From Clavibacter sp. VKM Ac-2872 (lineage in GTDB: Bacteria; Actinomycetota; Actinomycetes; Actinomycetales; Microbacteriaceae): DNA of 64,000 nt. Positions within the stretch are counted from its first letter, which is position 1. Each line of letters opens with the position of its first letter. Location: positions 1 through 64,000 of the forward strand of contig NZ_JADKRR010000004.1 in assembly GCF_015351105.1 (NCBI RefSeq), in the 5' to 3' direction. The position numbers and the translations under genes are program-made. The notes beneath the pieces are model-generated. The model was not told the origin of the DNA. It did not search any database and saw only the letters and a list, made by a program, of their open reading frames with translations. Below are positions 1-9,034 of this stretch, one piece after another.

Positions 1-60
1 ACTCTCAGCGCCGATGGTACTGCAGGGGGGACCCTGTGGGAGAGTAGGACACCGCCGGAC
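1..60 (+). rRNA. rrf: 5S ribosomal RNA, 3' part
   Basis: The first 60 bases match the 3' half of bacterial 5S rRNA: the CGCCGATGGTACTG segment, the GGGAGAGTAGGACACCGCC segment and the terminal stem strand ending in GGACTT. The 5' half lies before the window. The end point is approximate. The 16S and 23S genes are expected just upstream. Confidence 0.93.
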
Positions 61-81
61 TTAACTTGAGAATGATCGGGG

Positions 82-111
82 AGGCCCGTCGCACATCGTG
101 CGGCGGGCCTT
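82..111 (+). terminator. rrn operon terminator hairpin
   Basis: AGGCCCGTCGCAC and GTGCGGCGGGCCT form a 13-bp stem with one G-U pair around the loop ATC, followed by a short T/C run. It lies 21 bases after the 5S RNA and is the likely end of the rRNA operon. Confidence 0.8.
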
Positions 112-349
112 CCTGCGTTAACGGGTGGTATGCCCGACGGGGGCGTCATCCTGGTCGTCTCGCGCGGTCGCGATGGTTCTCGGCCGCGTCCTCGCGCATG
201 ATCCCCTCCATGAGTGGCATCGTCCCGACATCGGCAGCCACGGGTAGTGCTCGAGCCCGGTGGATCCGTGTGAGCGCTGCGCGCGTGCGCCCCTCCCTGT
301 CAGCCGCTTCACATCGCCGTCATAACAGGTGGCGTTATCGTCGTCACCC
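112..349. other. intergenic stretch after rrn operon
   Basis: About 240 bases with no supported gene. Short open frames on both strands lack a ribosome binding site and look like GC-rich shadows. The promoter of the following dimethylargininase-like gene should be here, but I see no convincing -35/-10 pair. Confidence 0.4.
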
Positions 350-1696
350 GTGACCGAATCCCCCGAGAACGACCGCACGCCCGGCCAGACCCGAGACGAC
401 GAGAAGGGGACTGCGCCGTCGACGTCCCCGATCCCCGGCACACCCGGCAGGCCCGGCAAGCCCGGCCCGCAGCGTCCGCGTGCCGGGTCCGGGGTCCCGC
501 TCGGCAGGGCGTTGTCCGCAGCGCTCGTGTCCGCCGGCGTCTCCGCGATCCTCGGTCTCCTCTTCAGCGTCCTGACGCTCTTCAGCGCCAACCAGCCGGG
601 AGCCGCGGTCCTGGTGACCCTCCTCGACTACTGGACCGTCCACACCCTGGTGGCCTTCGTGCTCCTCGCGGCGCTGGCGGGGGTCGGGATCCATCGGCGG
701 CTCTGGACGTCCATCGTCGGATCGGTGGCCGCGGCTGTCGTCGGCGCGCTCACGGGGAGCCTCGTCGGGGCCATGGGGCAGGGGGCGACGATCTCCGGCG
801 ACATCGTGGGCCCGCTGCTGGAGACGCTCCTCGGCCTGAACCTCATGTTCGTGCTCGGGGTGTCGCTGGTGTCGATCCTCCTCGGTCGGCGTCTCTGGAT
901 CCGGCTCGGAGGATCGGGTGGCGACGAGGTCGCTCGCGAGCGCATCGCGCTCGTGCGGATCCCCTCGTCGCGGCTCGCCGAGGGCGAGCTCACGCACCTG
1001 GATCGCCGTCCCGTCGATGCCGAGCTCGCCGACCAGCAGTGGGAGCGCTACGTCCTCGCGCTCGAGGAGAGCGGGTGGTCCACCCGTGAGGTGCCGCCGG
1101 CCGACGACCACCCCGACTCCGTGTTCGTGGAGGATGCGGTCCTGGTCCTCGGCACCACCGCGGTCCTGCTGACCTCCGGGGCGGACTCCCGCCGCGGCGA
1201 GCGCACCGGAGTGGAGCGCGCGCTCGAGGACATGGACCTCGAGGTCACGTCGATCGACCTGCCCGCGACCATCGACGGGGGAGACGTGCTCGAGGTCGGG
1301 CGCACGCTCTACGTCGGGGCCAGCACGCGGACGAACGGCGCGGGGATCCAGCGCCTGCGGGAGATCGCCGTCCCCCTCGGATACTCCGTGGTGGGTGTGC
1401 CGGTCAGCAGCACGCTGCACCTCAAGTCGCAGGTCACGGCGCTGCCGGACGGCACCGTCATCGGCTACGAGCCGCTCGTGGACCAGCCGCGCCTGTTCCC
1501 GTCGTTCCTCCCGGTGCCCGAGGCGGAGGGCACGGCCGTCGTCGCGCTCGGCGGTGACACCCTGCTCCTCTCGGCCGCCGCTCCTCGCACGGCGGAGCTG
1601 CTGCGCGGGCTGGGGTACGAGATCGTCGCCGTGGACATCAGCGAGTTCGAGAAGCTCGAGGGCTGCGTCACCTGCCTCTCCGTCCGCATCGGCTGA
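350..1696 (+). CDS. membrane-anchored dimethylargininase-like protein
   Basis: About 448 aa. Residues 1-45 are a Pro/Gly-rich cytoplasmic tail. Residues ~48-185 hold four hydrophobic segments. From ~195 to the end is an amidinotransferase/DDAH-type domain with FVEDAV, IDGGDVL, ASTRTN, HLKSQV and a terminal GCVTC motif that puts a Cys where the family nucleophile sits. DDAH enzymes hydrolyse methylated arginines to citrulline; soluble DDAH is about 255 aa, so the membrane part is an added domain. The start is uncertain: GTG at 350 and GTG at 329 are both in frame and neither has a good ribosome binding site. The catalytic domain is predicted to be cytoplasmic. The substrate is not proven; a related guanidino-modifying activity is possible. 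Confidence 0.85.
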   Translation: MTESPENDRTPGQTRDDEKGTAPSTSPIPGTPGRPGKPGPQRPRAGSGVPLGRALSAALVSAGVSAILGLLFSVLTLFSANQPGAAVLVTLLDYWTVHTLVAFVLLAALAGVGIHRRLWTSIVGSVAAAVVGALTGSLVGAMGQGATISGDIVGPLLETLLGLNLMFVLGVSLVSILLGRRLWIRLGGSGGDEVARERIALVRIPSSRLAEGELTHLDRRPVDAELADQQWERYVLALEESGWSTREVPPADDHPDSVFVEDAVLVLGTTAVLLTSGADSRRGERTGVERALEDMDLEVTSIDLPATIDGGDVLEVGRTLYVGASTRTNGAGIQRLREIAVPLGYSVVGVPVSSTLHLKSQVTALPDGTVIGYEPLVDQPRLFPSFLPVPEAEGTAVVALGGDTLLLSAAAPRTAELLRGLGYEIVAVDISEFEKLEGCVTCLSVRIG

Positions 1697-1730
1697 CGCC
1701 GCCACCGCGCGCGGCCGCGCGCGACATCGA

Positions 1731-1768
1731 GAGCCCGGCCCGCATCCTCGGATGCGGGCCGGGCTCTT
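1731..1768 (+). terminator. intrinsic terminator
   Basis: A perfect 16-bp stem (GAGCCCGGCCCGCATC and its complement) closes on a CTCG loop and is followed by TT. It lies 34 bases after the stop of the dimethylargininase-like gene. Confidence 0.88.
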
Positions 1769-1795
1769 GTGCATGAGGCCTGCCGTCCATAGTCT
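1767..1795 (+). promoter_or_regulatory. candidate promoter of ABC exporter unit
   Basis: TTGTGC at 1767-1772 and TAGTCT at 1790-1795 are 17 bp apart, an acceptable actinobacterial -35/-10 pair. It is placed to transcribe the micro-ORF at 1878 and the exporter genes. It is a pattern match only. Confidence 0.35.
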
Positions 1796-1816
1796 GGAGG
1801 GCTGCCTGGGGCGACC

Positions 1817-1852
1817 ATTCACGTGGTCCATCCGTGCGGCCCACACGTGAAT
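1817..1852. promoter_or_regulatory. CACGTG inverted repeat, candidate operator
   Basis: ATTCACGTG at 1817-1825 and its exact complement CACGTGAAT at 1844-1852 are separated by 18 bp. Each arm contains the palindrome CACGTG, and the two hexamers are 24 bp apart. The repeat lies in the leader just upstream of the micro-ORF and the exporter genes, where a dimeric repressor could act. No regulator gene is adjacent. Confidence 0.5.
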
Positions 1853-1877
1853 CGCATACGCAGCCAGGGAGGGTGTC

Positions 1878-1976
1878 ATGACCACGACATCGACGACGCA
1901 CGCACGCACGACCTCGAGCCGGATCGGCGCGGCGACCGCTCGTGCCATCCCGGCGTTCCGCGGCCTCCTCCGCTAG
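1878..1976 (+). CDS. micro-ORF, 32 aa, upstream of ABC exporter
   Basis: ATG at 1878 is preceded by a strong ribosome binding site (GGGAGGG, 5-6 bases before). It encodes 32 residues rich in Thr, Ser and Arg (starting [10 protein letters not shown], ending AFRGLLR), with no Cys, no signal peptide and no known motif. It stops about 300 bases before the exporter. It could be a small secreted or regulatory peptide, a leader peptide, or noise. The ribosome binding site is the main support. Confidence 0.45.
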   Translation: MTTTSTTHARTTSSRIGAATARAIPAFRGLLR

Positions 1977-2272
1977 CGCCCGAACCCGCCCGACGCGACG
2001 CCCGGGCCCAGCGCCGGCGCATCCACCTCGTCCGCTCCACCACCCGACAGGGTCGACCTCGAACACGTCTGACGCGTGCGACCCGCCTCGCGGCCGTGCG
2101 CATCCGGGCCGGGTCGCCCGGATCCGCCCTCTCCGCTCCTCCGTCCCGCCGGGCGCCAGCCCTGCCCGCATCACCCGCACCACCACCCTGATCCTCCGTC
2201 GCGCATGTCCACGCGCGCGCACCCGCAGAGCATGTCCGGCCGCGCGTCGGCCGACTACAGAAGGAATGACAC
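1977..2272. other. non-coding leader before ABC exporter
   Basis: About 300 GC-rich bases between the micro-ORF and the exporter. Open frames here are Arg/Pro-rich and without ribosome binding sites, typical of shadow frames. I see no strong hairpin with a T run. Confidence 0.4.
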
Positions 2273-4120
2273 GTGTCCACCTCCCCGCCCGCATCGCCCG
2301 ACCAGGCGCCGTCCGAGCGGCACGGCCCCCGGCCCGGCACCATCGCCGTGCTCATGCGGCTGCTGCCGTTCGCGCGGCCCGCCATGCCCAGCATCATCGC
2401 GGGCATGGTGGTCGCGCTCGTCGGCTCGCTGCTGTCGCTCGTGATCCCGCAGATCCTCCGCGGGCTCGTCGACGGACCGCTCGGCGACGGCGACGCCGCT
2501 GCCGTGGTGCCCGCCGTCCTCCTCATCCTCGGGCTCGGGATACTCGAGGCCGCCATGATCGCCCTCCGCCGGTGGTTCGTCCTGAAGCCGGGAACGCTGA
2601 TGGAGGCGGACATGCGGAACGCGTTCTACCGGAAGCTGCAGCGGCTGCCGGTGGAGTTCCACGACCGGTGGCAGAGCGGCCAGCTGCTGTCGCGCATGGT
2701 CAGCGACCTGAACCTCATCCGCCGGTGGATGGCGTTCGGCCTCGTGCTGTTCATCGTCAACATCCTCACGATCCTCGTGGGCATCGGCTTCCTGGTGTCC
2801 ATCGACTGGCGCCTCGGCCTCGGCTTCCTCGTCTGCTCCATCCCGCTGTGGGTCTACGGCTACCTCTTCGAGCAGAAGTACTCCTCGGTGGCGCGACTGA
2901 GCCAGGACCAGTCCGGCGACCTCGCCACGAGCGTCGAGCAGTCGGTGCACGGGATCCGCGTGCTCAAGGCGTTCGGACGCGGCAAGCACATGCACGACGC
3001 GTTCGCCGAGCAGGCGGAGGAGCTCCGCGGCACGGAGATCAAGAAGGCGAAGGCCATCGCCGGCATCTGGCTGTGGCTGCTGCTCGTGCCCGACCTGACC
3101 TTCGCGCTCGCGCTGCTCGGCGGCGTGCTGCTCGCGGCAGGAGGGCAGATCTCGGTGGGCGACCTCGTGGCGTTCTTCGCGACCGCCGCGGTGCTGCGGT
3201 GGCCCATCGAGTCGGTGGGCTTCCTGCTCTCCATGACCTTCGACGCGCGGACGGCCGTCGACCGGTACTTCGAGGTGATGGACGAGGAGGACGTGATCAC
3301 GGATCCCGCGACGCCCGTCCGCATCCAGGAGCCGCGCGGGCACCTCGTCTTCCGCGGCGCGCGCTTCCGGTACCAGGACGCCGTCGCGGGTCAGCCCGAC
3401 CTCATCGACGGGGTGGACCTCGACATCCAGCCCGGCGAGACGATGGCGCTCGTGGGGATCACCGGCTGCGGCAAGTCCACGCTGACGGCCCTCACGACCC
3501 GCCTCTACGACGTGACCGGCGGCAGCGTCGAGCTGGACGGCGTGGACGTCCGCGACCTGGGGCTCGAGGAGCTGCGCAGCCGCATCGCCATGGCGTTCGA
3601 GGACGCGACGCTGTTCTCCTCGAGCGTCCGCGACAATGTGCTGCTCGGTCGTGCCGACCTCGCCGACGGCGGGCCCGAGGCGGAGCGCGTGCTGCAGGAG
3701 GCGCTCGACATCGCGCAGGCCGGCTTCGTGCGGGACCTGCCCGACGGCGTGGAGACGACCGTCGGCGAGGAGGGGCTCAGCCTCTCCGGCGGACAGCGGC
3801 AGCGGCTCGCGCTCGCGCGGGCGGTCGCGGCGGCGCCGGACGTGCTGGTCCTCGACGACCCGCTCTCGGCGCTCGACGTCGACACGGAGGCGCTCGTCGA
3901 GGCGGCATTGCGCCGCGTGCTCGCATCCACCACCGCGCTGATCGTGGCGCACCGCCCCTCGACCGTGATGCTCGCGGACCGGGTGGCGCTCATGCAGGAC
4001 GGCCGCATCACCGCGGTCGGCCGGCACTCCGACCTGCTCGCCACGAGCGAGCACTACCGGTTCGTCATCTCGAGCCTGGACGTGGAAGGGAACACCGTGC
4101 GCGAGGAGGCCTCAGCATGA
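2273..4120 (+). CDS. ABC exporter subunit 1, degenerate ATP site
   Basis: 615 aa: six transmembrane segments over ~35-320, then a nucleotide-binding domain. Walker [10 protein letters not shown] is near residue 394, signature LSGGQRQR near 505, Walker B VLVLDD near 525 and the switch His in VAHRP near 559. Walker B ends in Asp where catalytic Glu is expected, so its own ATP site should be non-hydrolytic. GTG start at 2273 has AGAAGG upstream. It overlaps the next half-transporter by 4 bases (ATGA), as in heterodimeric multidrug or lipid exporters such as TmrAB and BmrCD. Its signature motif is canonical and should complete the partner's active site. Substrate unknown. Confidence 0.93.
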   Translation: MSTSPPASPDQAPSERHGPRPGTIAVLMRLLPFARPAMPSIIAGMVVALVGSLLSLVIPQILRGLVDGPLGDGDAAAVVPAVLLILGLGILEAAMIALRRWFVLKPGTLMEADMRNAFYRKLQRLPVEFHDRWQSGQLLSRMVSDLNLIRRWMAFGLVLFIVNILTILVGIGFLVSIDWRLGLGFLVCSIPLWVYGYLFEQKYSSVARLSQDQSGDLATSVEQSVHGIRVLKAFGRGKHMHDAFAEQAEELRGTEIKKAKAIAGIWLWLLLVPDLTFALALLGGVLLAAGGQISVGDLVAFFATAAVLRWPIESVGFLLSMTFDARTAVDRYFEVMDEEDVITDPATPVRIQEPRGHLVFRGARFRYQDAVAGQPDLIDGVDLDIQPGETMALVGITGCGKSTLTALTTRLYDVTGGSVELDGVDVRDLGLEELRSRIAMAFEDATLFSSSVRDNVLLGRADLADGGPEAERVLQEALDIAQAGFVRDLPDGVETTVGEEGLSLSGGQRQRLALARAVAAAPDVLVLDDPLSALDVDTEALVEAALRRVLASTTALIVAHRPSTVMLADRVALMQDGRITAVGRHSDLLATSEHYRFVISSLDVEGNTVREEASA

Positions 4121-5925
4121 GCGTCACCGGAGTCACCGGCGAGGAGAGGGACGACTTCTCCCGCGCCGAGAGCAAGCAGATCCGCCAGCGCTCGACGCGG
4201 CTGCTCGTCAGCACCATCCAGCCGGTCAAGCGGACGCTGATCCTCACGGCGGCGACGATCCTCGTGGCCACCGCCGCGAACGTCGCCGGCCCCGCCCTCA
4301 TCGGCGTCGGCCTCGACCGCGCGCTGCCGTCGCTGCTGGGCACGGGCGACGCCACGCTGCTCGCGCTCGTCATCGGGGCCTACGTCCTGGTCGCGATCAC
4401 GGGCGCCGTGCTGGTGGCGAAGTACCAGGTCATGTCGGCGCGCATCGCGCAGGAGATCCTCCTCGACCTCCGCAAGCGCATGTTCCTGCACACGCAGAAG
4501 CTGAGCCTGGAGTTCCATGAGACCTACACGTCCGGTCGGATCATCTCCCGCCAGACGAGCGACCTCGACTCGATCCGGGAGCTGCTGAACGGCGGCATCA
4601 ACCAGCTCGTGCAGGGCGCCCTCTACATGGCGTTCACCGCGATCGCGCTGTTCTCGTTCGACTGGGTCTCCGGCCTCGTGCTGCTCGCGGCGCTCGTGCC
4701 GCTGTTCTTCCTGAGCCTCTGGTTCGCGGTGAAGTCGCAGGCGCTGTTCCGGCAGACGCGCGTGAAGTCCGCGCGGCTGATCGTGCACTTCGTGGAGACC
4801 ATGACGGGCATCCGCGCCGTGAAGGCCTTCCGCAAGGAGAAGCGCAACGCGGAGGAGTTCTCCGAGCACGTGGAGGGCTACCGCGACACCAACATGCGCG
4901 TGATCCAGGTGTTCGGCATATTCGACCCGGGCCTCATCCTCATCGGCAACATCACGGTCGCCGTCGTGCTCCTGGTGGGCGGGCTCCGGGTCGCGGACGG
5001 GCAGCTCGGGATCGGCGCGCTGCTCGCGGTCGTGCTCTACACGCGCCAGTTCTTCGGGCCGGCACAGGACATGGCGATGTTCTACAACAGCTACCAGTCG
5101 GCGTCGGCCGCGCTCGAGAAGATCTCGGGCGTGCTCGAGGAGGAGCCGAGCGTGCCGGATCCCGTGCAGCCGGTCGACCTGTGGGAGTCCACGGGCCACG
5201 TCTCCTTCGAGGGCGTGGAGTTCGGCTACGGCGCGGGGAAGACGATCCTGCCGCGCTTCGACCTCGACATGCCGGCGGGGCAGACCATCGCGCTCGTCGG
5301 ATCCACGGGCGCCGGCAAGACGACGCTCGCGAAGCTCATCTCCCGGTTCTACGACCCGTCGGACGGGCGAGTGGCGCTCGACGGGATCGACCTCCGCGAC
5401 CTGCACCCGAAGGACCTGCGCCGCGCCATCGTCATGGTGACGCAGGAGGCGTACCTGTTCTCCGGATCCGTCGCCGACAACATCGCGATCGGCAAGCCCG
5501 ACGCGACCCGGCGCGAGGTCCGGGAGGCGGCGGAGGCCGTGGGGGCGCACACCTTCATCGAGTCGCTGCCCGACGGCTACGACACCGACGTGAACAAGCG
5601 CGGCGGTCGGGTGTCGGCGGGGCAGCGCCAGCTGATCTCGTTCGCGCGGGCGTTCCTCGCGGACCCAGCGGTGCTCATCCTCGACGAGGCGACGAGCTCG
5701 CTCGACATCCCGAGCGAGCGGCTCGTGCAGCAGGGCCTCACGACGCTGCTCGCGGACCGGACGGCGATCATCATCGCGCACCGGCTCTCGACCGTCGCGA
5801 TCGCGGACCGCGTGCTCGTGATGGAGCAGGGGCGGATCGTGGAGGACGGGACGCCGGAGTCGCTCATCCAGGGCACCGGCCGGTTCTCGCAGCTGCACGC
5901 CGCGTGGCGGGAATCGCTGGTCTAG
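4117..5925 (+). CDS. ABC exporter subunit 2, catalytic ATP site
   Basis: 602 aa, ATG at 4117 overlapping the stop of subunit 1, with GGAGG upstream. It has an N-terminal cytoplasmic stretch, six transmembrane segments (~35-325) and an ATPase domain: Walker [10 protein letters not shown] near 395, signature VSAGQRQL near 499, Walker B VLILDE near 523 with the catalytic Glu, and H-loop IIAHRL near 555. Its signature departs from LSGGQ, which matches the rule that the degenerate site pairs the Asp-type Walker B of one subunit with the altered signature of the other. The two proteins therefore probably form an asymmetric exporter in the plasma membrane. Confidence 0.94.
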   Translation: MSVTGVTGEERDDFSRAESKQIRQRSTRLLVSTIQPVKRTLILTAATILVATAANVAGPALIGVGLDRALPSLLGTGDATLLALVIGAYVLVAITGAVLVAKYQVMSARIAQEILLDLRKRMFLHTQKLSLEFHETYTSGRIISRQTSDLDSIRELLNGGINQLVQGALYMAFTAIALFSFDWVSGLVLLAALVPLFFLSLWFAVKSQALFRQTRVKSARLIVHFVETMTGIRAVKAFRKEKRNAEEFSEHVEGYRDTNMRVIQVFGIFDPGLILIGNITVAVVLLVGGLRVADGQLGIGALLAVVLYTRQFFGPAQDMAMFYNSYQSASAALEKISGVLEEEPSVPDPVQPVDLWESTGHVSFEGVEFGYGAGKTILPRFDLDMPAGQTIALVGSTGAGKTTLAKLISRFYDPSDGRVALDGIDLRDLHPKDLRRAIVMVTQEAYLFSGSVADNIAIGKPDATRREVREAAEAVGAHTFIESLPDGYDTDVNKRGGRVSAGQRQLISFARAFLADPAVLILDEATSSLDIPSERLVQQGLTTLLADRTAIIIAHRLSTVAIADRVLVMEQGRIVEDGTPESLIQGTGRFSQLHAAWRESLV

Positions 5926-5940
5926 CGCCGTCGCACGACC

Positions 5941-5980
5941 GCGGCCCGGGTGCTCCTCCGCAGGGACGCACCCGGGCCGC
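5941..5980. terminator. bidirectional terminator
   Basis: GCGGCCCGGGTGC and GCACCCGGGCCGC form a perfect 13-bp stem with a 14-base loop. It lies between the exporter operon and the convergent lipoprotein gene and could end both. Confidence 0.7.
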
Positions 5981-6001
5981 GTCGCGTCCGGGGCACCCCG
6001 C

Positions 6002-6439
6002 TCAGAGGTCGACCGCGGGGGAGCCCTTCGGCAGCCACGCGTGCACCGCGTCGCCGTCCGCGGCGGCCAGCCAGCCGTCGCCGCACGTCATGGTCGCGGC
6101 GGGGGAGGGATCCGGCCACCAGGTGTCCTGCACGGACGGCGCGGGGGCGTCGGCAGGCGCGGCGGAGCAGCCCAGCCGGTCGGCGGGCGTCGCCGATCGG
6201 AACTCGAGGATCGCACCGTCGCCGCGGAGCGAGGCCTTGATGCGGACGTCCGTCGCGTCCGCGGGGATCCAGGCCGGGATCCGGCCGTCGGCATCCGCGG
6301 CCGTGGCGTAGACGCGCGCGTCCGCCGGGGTGGTCATGCCGCCGACGGCGCTCGCGGCACCGCAGCCGCTGAGGGGCAGCGCGAGGGCGATCGCGAGGGG
6401 GGCGGCGACGAGGGGGCGGGCGGACGGGCGACGGGGCAT
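6002..6439 (-). CDS. putative lipoprotein
   Basis: 145 aa from the ATG at 6439. The N-terminus is MPRRPSARPL, then a hydrophobic run ending in the lipobox LSGC (Cys ~27), so it should be lipid-anchored on the outer face of the membrane. The mature part (~118 aa) has three further Cys (LGCS and TMTCGD among them) and two Trp-rich patches. I do not recognise the family. An upstream in-frame ATG at 6508 would spoil the signal peptide, so the inner start is preferred. Confidence 0.8.
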   Translation of the reverse strand: MPRRPSARPLVAAPLAIALALPLSGCGAASAVGGMTTPADARVYATAADADGRIPAWIPADATDVRIKASLRGDGAILEFRSATPADRLGCSAAPADAPAPSVQDTWWPDPSPAATMTCGDGWLAAADGDAVHAWLPKGSPAVDL

Positions 6440-6559
6440 GATCCCAGTCCAGCCGAGCGGGCGGCGCCGCGCATCGGCCGCGAGGCCCCTGCCGTGGTCC
6501 GGCAGCATGATCCGCGCTCGGCCGCGAGGGGGACGGACGGCGGACGGGCCGTCAGCGGG

Positions 6560-6880
6560 TCACGGGAACCAGCGGGCTGCCTCGAGGTCGACGCGGTACC
6601 CGGCGTCGGTGGGGGCGTCGACGAGCGGGGTGCCCTCGGCCTCGTAGCGGGGCCGCGCCTCATCGGCGAGCCCGGTCGGCGGGTGCCCGCCCGCCCGGAG
6701 CACCCGCCACCAGGGGAGCCCGGCGCCGTGGTAGCGCAGCACCATGCCCACGGCACGGGCGCCGCGGCGCCCGAAGACGGCGGCGACGTCGCCGTAGGTC
6801 ATGACGCGGCCCGAGGGGATCTCGGCCACGACCTCGAGCACGCGGTCGGTGAACTCGCCCGGGGTGGCGAAGACGGCCAC
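6560..6880 (-). CDS. alkyltransferase-like (ATL) DNA repair protein
   Basis: 106 aa, GTG start at 6880. It matches the C-terminal half of O6-methylguanine methyltransferases: IPSGRVMTYGDVA, a helix-turn-helix with the Arg finger (RGARAVG), and PWWRVL where the active methyltransferase has PCHRV. The alkyl-acceptor Cys is replaced by Trp, the hallmark of ATL proteins, which bind O6-alkylguanine and hand the lesion to nucleotide excision repair. It starts 3 bases after the stop of the acetyltransferase gene, so the two are probably co-transcribed. Confidence 0.9.
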   Translation of the reverse strand: MAVFATPGEFTDRVLEVVAEIPSGRVMTYGDVAAVFGRRGARAVGMVLRYHGAGLPWWRVLRAGGHPPTGLADEARPRYEAEGTPLVDAPTDAGYRVDLEAARWFP

Positions 6881-6883
6881 GCG

Positions 6884-7336
6884 CTAGAGCGCCAGCGCGC
6901 CGATGGCCTCGCCGTACTGGGTCTCGCCGATGACCTCGAAGCCGACGTGGGTGAAGAACTCCTCGGGGCCGTCCTCGCCGGGCTCCCACACGACCGTGAG
7001 CCGGTCGAAGCCGCGCGAGCGCGCCTCGTCCGCGAGCGCGAGCACCGCGAACCGGCCCACGCCGTGGCCCTGCGCGTCGGCGTCGACGTTGATGCGCCAG
7101 ATGCAGCTGCGGAAGATCTCCTCGCTGGCCTCGGGGTCGAAGTTGCCCATGATGAAGCCGACGACCTCGTCGTCCTCCACGACCACGCGCGGCCAGGCGG
7201 TGGTGGGGTTGACGTAGGCCTCGGCGATGGAGTGCGACACGGGGGCGACGTAGTTCTCCTGCCCCGGCTTGAGCGTCAGCGTGTTGGCCGCCACGATCGT
7301 GCGGGCGCTCAGCTCTTCCAGTGTCATGTCGCTCAT
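6884..7336 (-). CDS. GNAT acetyltransferase, diamine/spermidine type
   Basis: 150 aa, ATG at 7336. It is a single GNAT domain: beta strands around WPRVVVEDDEVVGFIMGNF, then WRINVDADAQGHGVGRFAV, where QGHGVG is the acetyl-CoA pyrophosphate loop, and the C-terminal FFTHVGFEVIGE segment. The layout resembles BltD/PaiA spermidine acetyltransferases, so a polyamine is a plausible acceptor, but this is inferred from family resemblance. It is first gene of a leftward pair with the ATL gene and divergent from icd. Confidence 0.85.
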   Translation of the reverse strand: MSDMTLEELSARTIVAANTLTLKPGQENYVAPVSHSIAEAYVNPTTAWPRVVVEDDEVVGFIMGNFDPEASEEIFRSCIWRINVDADAQGHGVGRFAVLALADEARSRGFDRLTVVWEPGEDGPEEFFTHVGFEVIGETQYGEAIGALAL

Positions 7337-7476
7337 GGGCTCAGGGTATCGGGCGGGCCTCCGTCGAGCCAGGTGTCCCGGGCCGGGCCGCGAGGTGGCG
7401 CCGGCAGCCGCTCCGGGAGCGGGGATCCGGCCCGGACCCGCCGATGTCTCGATGTCGAGAGACCGGGCCCGCCGGG

Positions 7477-7482
7477 TAGGCT
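7477..7482 (+). promoter_or_regulatory. candidate -10 of icd
   Basis: TAGGCT about 90 bases before icd fits the actinobacterial TANNNT -10. The -35 is weak (TGTCGA about 18 bp upstream). It lies in the 236-bp divergent region between the acetyltransferase gene and icd. Confidence 0.3.
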
Positions 7483-7572
7483 GGCCCACGGATCCACCGG
7501 CGACGAGCCGGACCCGGCGCGCGCCGACGGAGACGCGCACCGGAGGCGACCGACGAGCATGAGGAGGACTTC

Positions 7573-8787
7573 GTGGAGAAGATCAAGGTAGAGGGGACCG
7601 TCGTCGAGCTCGACGGCGACGAGATGACGCGCATCATCTGGCAGTCCATCAAGGACACGCTCATCCACCCGTACCTCGACATCGACCTCGAGTACTACGA
7701 CCTGGGCATCGAGAAGCGCGACGAGACCGACGACCAGATCACGATCGACGCGGCCAACGCCATCAAGAAGCACGGCGTCGGCGTCAAGTGCGCGACGATC
7801 ACGCCCGACGAGGCGCGCGTCGAGGAGTTCGGCCTGAAGAAGATGTGGCGCTCGCCGAACGGCACCATCCGCAACATCCTCGGCGGCACGATCTTCCGCG
7901 AGCCCATCATCATCAGCAACATCCCGCGCCTCGTGCCCGGCTGGAACAAGCCGATCATCGTCGGCCGCCACGCGTTCGGCGACCAGTACCGCGCCACCGA
8001 CTTCCGCTTCGAGGGCGAGGGCACGCTCACGATGACCTTCACGCCGAAGGACGGCTCGGAGCCCCAGCAGTTCGAGGTCTTCCAGAGCCCCGGATCCGGT
8101 GTCGCGATGGGCATGTACAACCTCGACGACTCGATCCGCGACTTCGCGCGCGCGTCCCTCTCCTACGGCTTGGCCCGCAACTACCCCGTCTACCTCTCCA
8201 CGAAGAACACGATCCTCAAGGCTTACGACGGCCGCTTCAAGGACCTGTTCCAGGAGGTCTTCGAGGCCGAGTACGCCGACCAGTTCGCCGCCGCGGGCCT
8301 CACCTACGAGCACCGCCTCATCGACGACATGGTCGCCGCCTCGCTCAAGTGGGAGGGCGGCTACGTCTGGGCCTGCAAGAACTACGACGGCGACGTGCAG
8401 TCCGACACCGTCGCGCAGGGCTTCGGCTCGCTGGGCCTCATGACGAGCGTGCTCACCACGCCCGACGGCAAGGTCGTCGAGGCGGAGGCCGCGCACGGCA
8501 CCGTCACGCGCCACTACCGCCAGCACCAGCAGGGCAAGCCCACGTCGACGAACCCCATCGCGTCGATCTACGCCTGGACCCGGGGCCTCGCGCACCGCGC
8601 CAAGCTCGACGGCAACGACGCGCTGAAGACGTTCGCGGACACCCTCGAGGACGTCGTCATCACGACGGTCGAGAGCGGCAAGATGACGAAGGACCTCGCG
8701 CTCCTCGTCGGTCCCGACCAGCCGTACCAGACGACCGAGGAGTTCCTCGCGTCGCTGGCGGACAACCTGCAGACGCGCCTGGCCTGA
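7573..8787 (+). CDS. icd: NADP-dependent isocitrate dehydrogenase
   Basis: 404 aa, GTG start at 7573 with GAGGAGG upstream. It converts isocitrate to 2-oxoglutarate with NADPH production in the TCA cycle. The sequence is the homodimeric type II (eukaryote-like) form: [13 protein letters not shown] at the N-terminus, [13 protein letters not shown] for substrate binding, YDGDVQSD with metal-binding Asp residues, and [13 protein letters not shown] for NADP binding. Full length for the family. It is a single gene followed by a strong terminator. Confidence 0.97.
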   Translation: MEKIKVEGTVVELDGDEMTRIIWQSIKDTLIHPYLDIDLEYYDLGIEKRDETDDQITIDAANAIKKHGVGVKCATITPDEARVEEFGLKKMWRSPNGTIRNILGGTIFREPIIISNIPRLVPGWNKPIIVGRHAFGDQYRATDFRFEGEGTLTMTFTPKDGSEPQQFEVFQSPGSGVAMGMYNLDDSIRDFARASLSYGLARNYPVYLSTKNTILKAYDGRFKDLFQEVFEAEYADQFAAAGLTYEHRLIDDMVAASLKWEGGYVWACKNYDGDVQSDTVAQGFGSLGLMTSVLTTPDGKVVEAEAAHGTVTRHYRQHQQGKPTSTNPIASIYAWTRGLAHRAKLDGNDALKTFADTLEDVVITTVESGKMTKDLALLVGPDQPYQTTEEFLASLADNLQTRLA

Positions 8788-8821
8788 TCCCGCGGGCGTC
8801 ATCGCGACGCCGCCGCACGCC

Positions 8822-8858
8822 GAGAGGCCCCGCCCCCGAACCGGGGGCGGGGCCTCTC
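8822..8858 (+). terminator. intrinsic terminator of icd
   Basis: GAGAGGCCCCGCCCCC and its exact complement form a 16-bp stem around GAACC, 35 bases after the icd stop. Confidence 0.9.
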
Positions 8859-9034
8859 GCATGCCCGGATGCGCATCGCGTGTGCAGAGGGCCGACGCAG
8901 GCTGTCGCTTCCTCCCTACGGTTCTGCCCATCGCGTCGACGACGCGACTCCGCGACGGGGGCTCGCGCGTGCTGCGCGTCTCGGGCCCCGCGGATCCACG
9001 AGCCGGTCGATGCCGGCGACAGGGGGGAACAGCC

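Noticed and set aside
344-1948. Long minus-strand open frame (534 codons) opposite the dimethylargininase gene
   Set aside because: Its translation is Arg/Asp/Glu-rich low complexity, the usual antisense shadow of a GC-rich gene. The plus-strand protein has clear motifs and the shadow has none.
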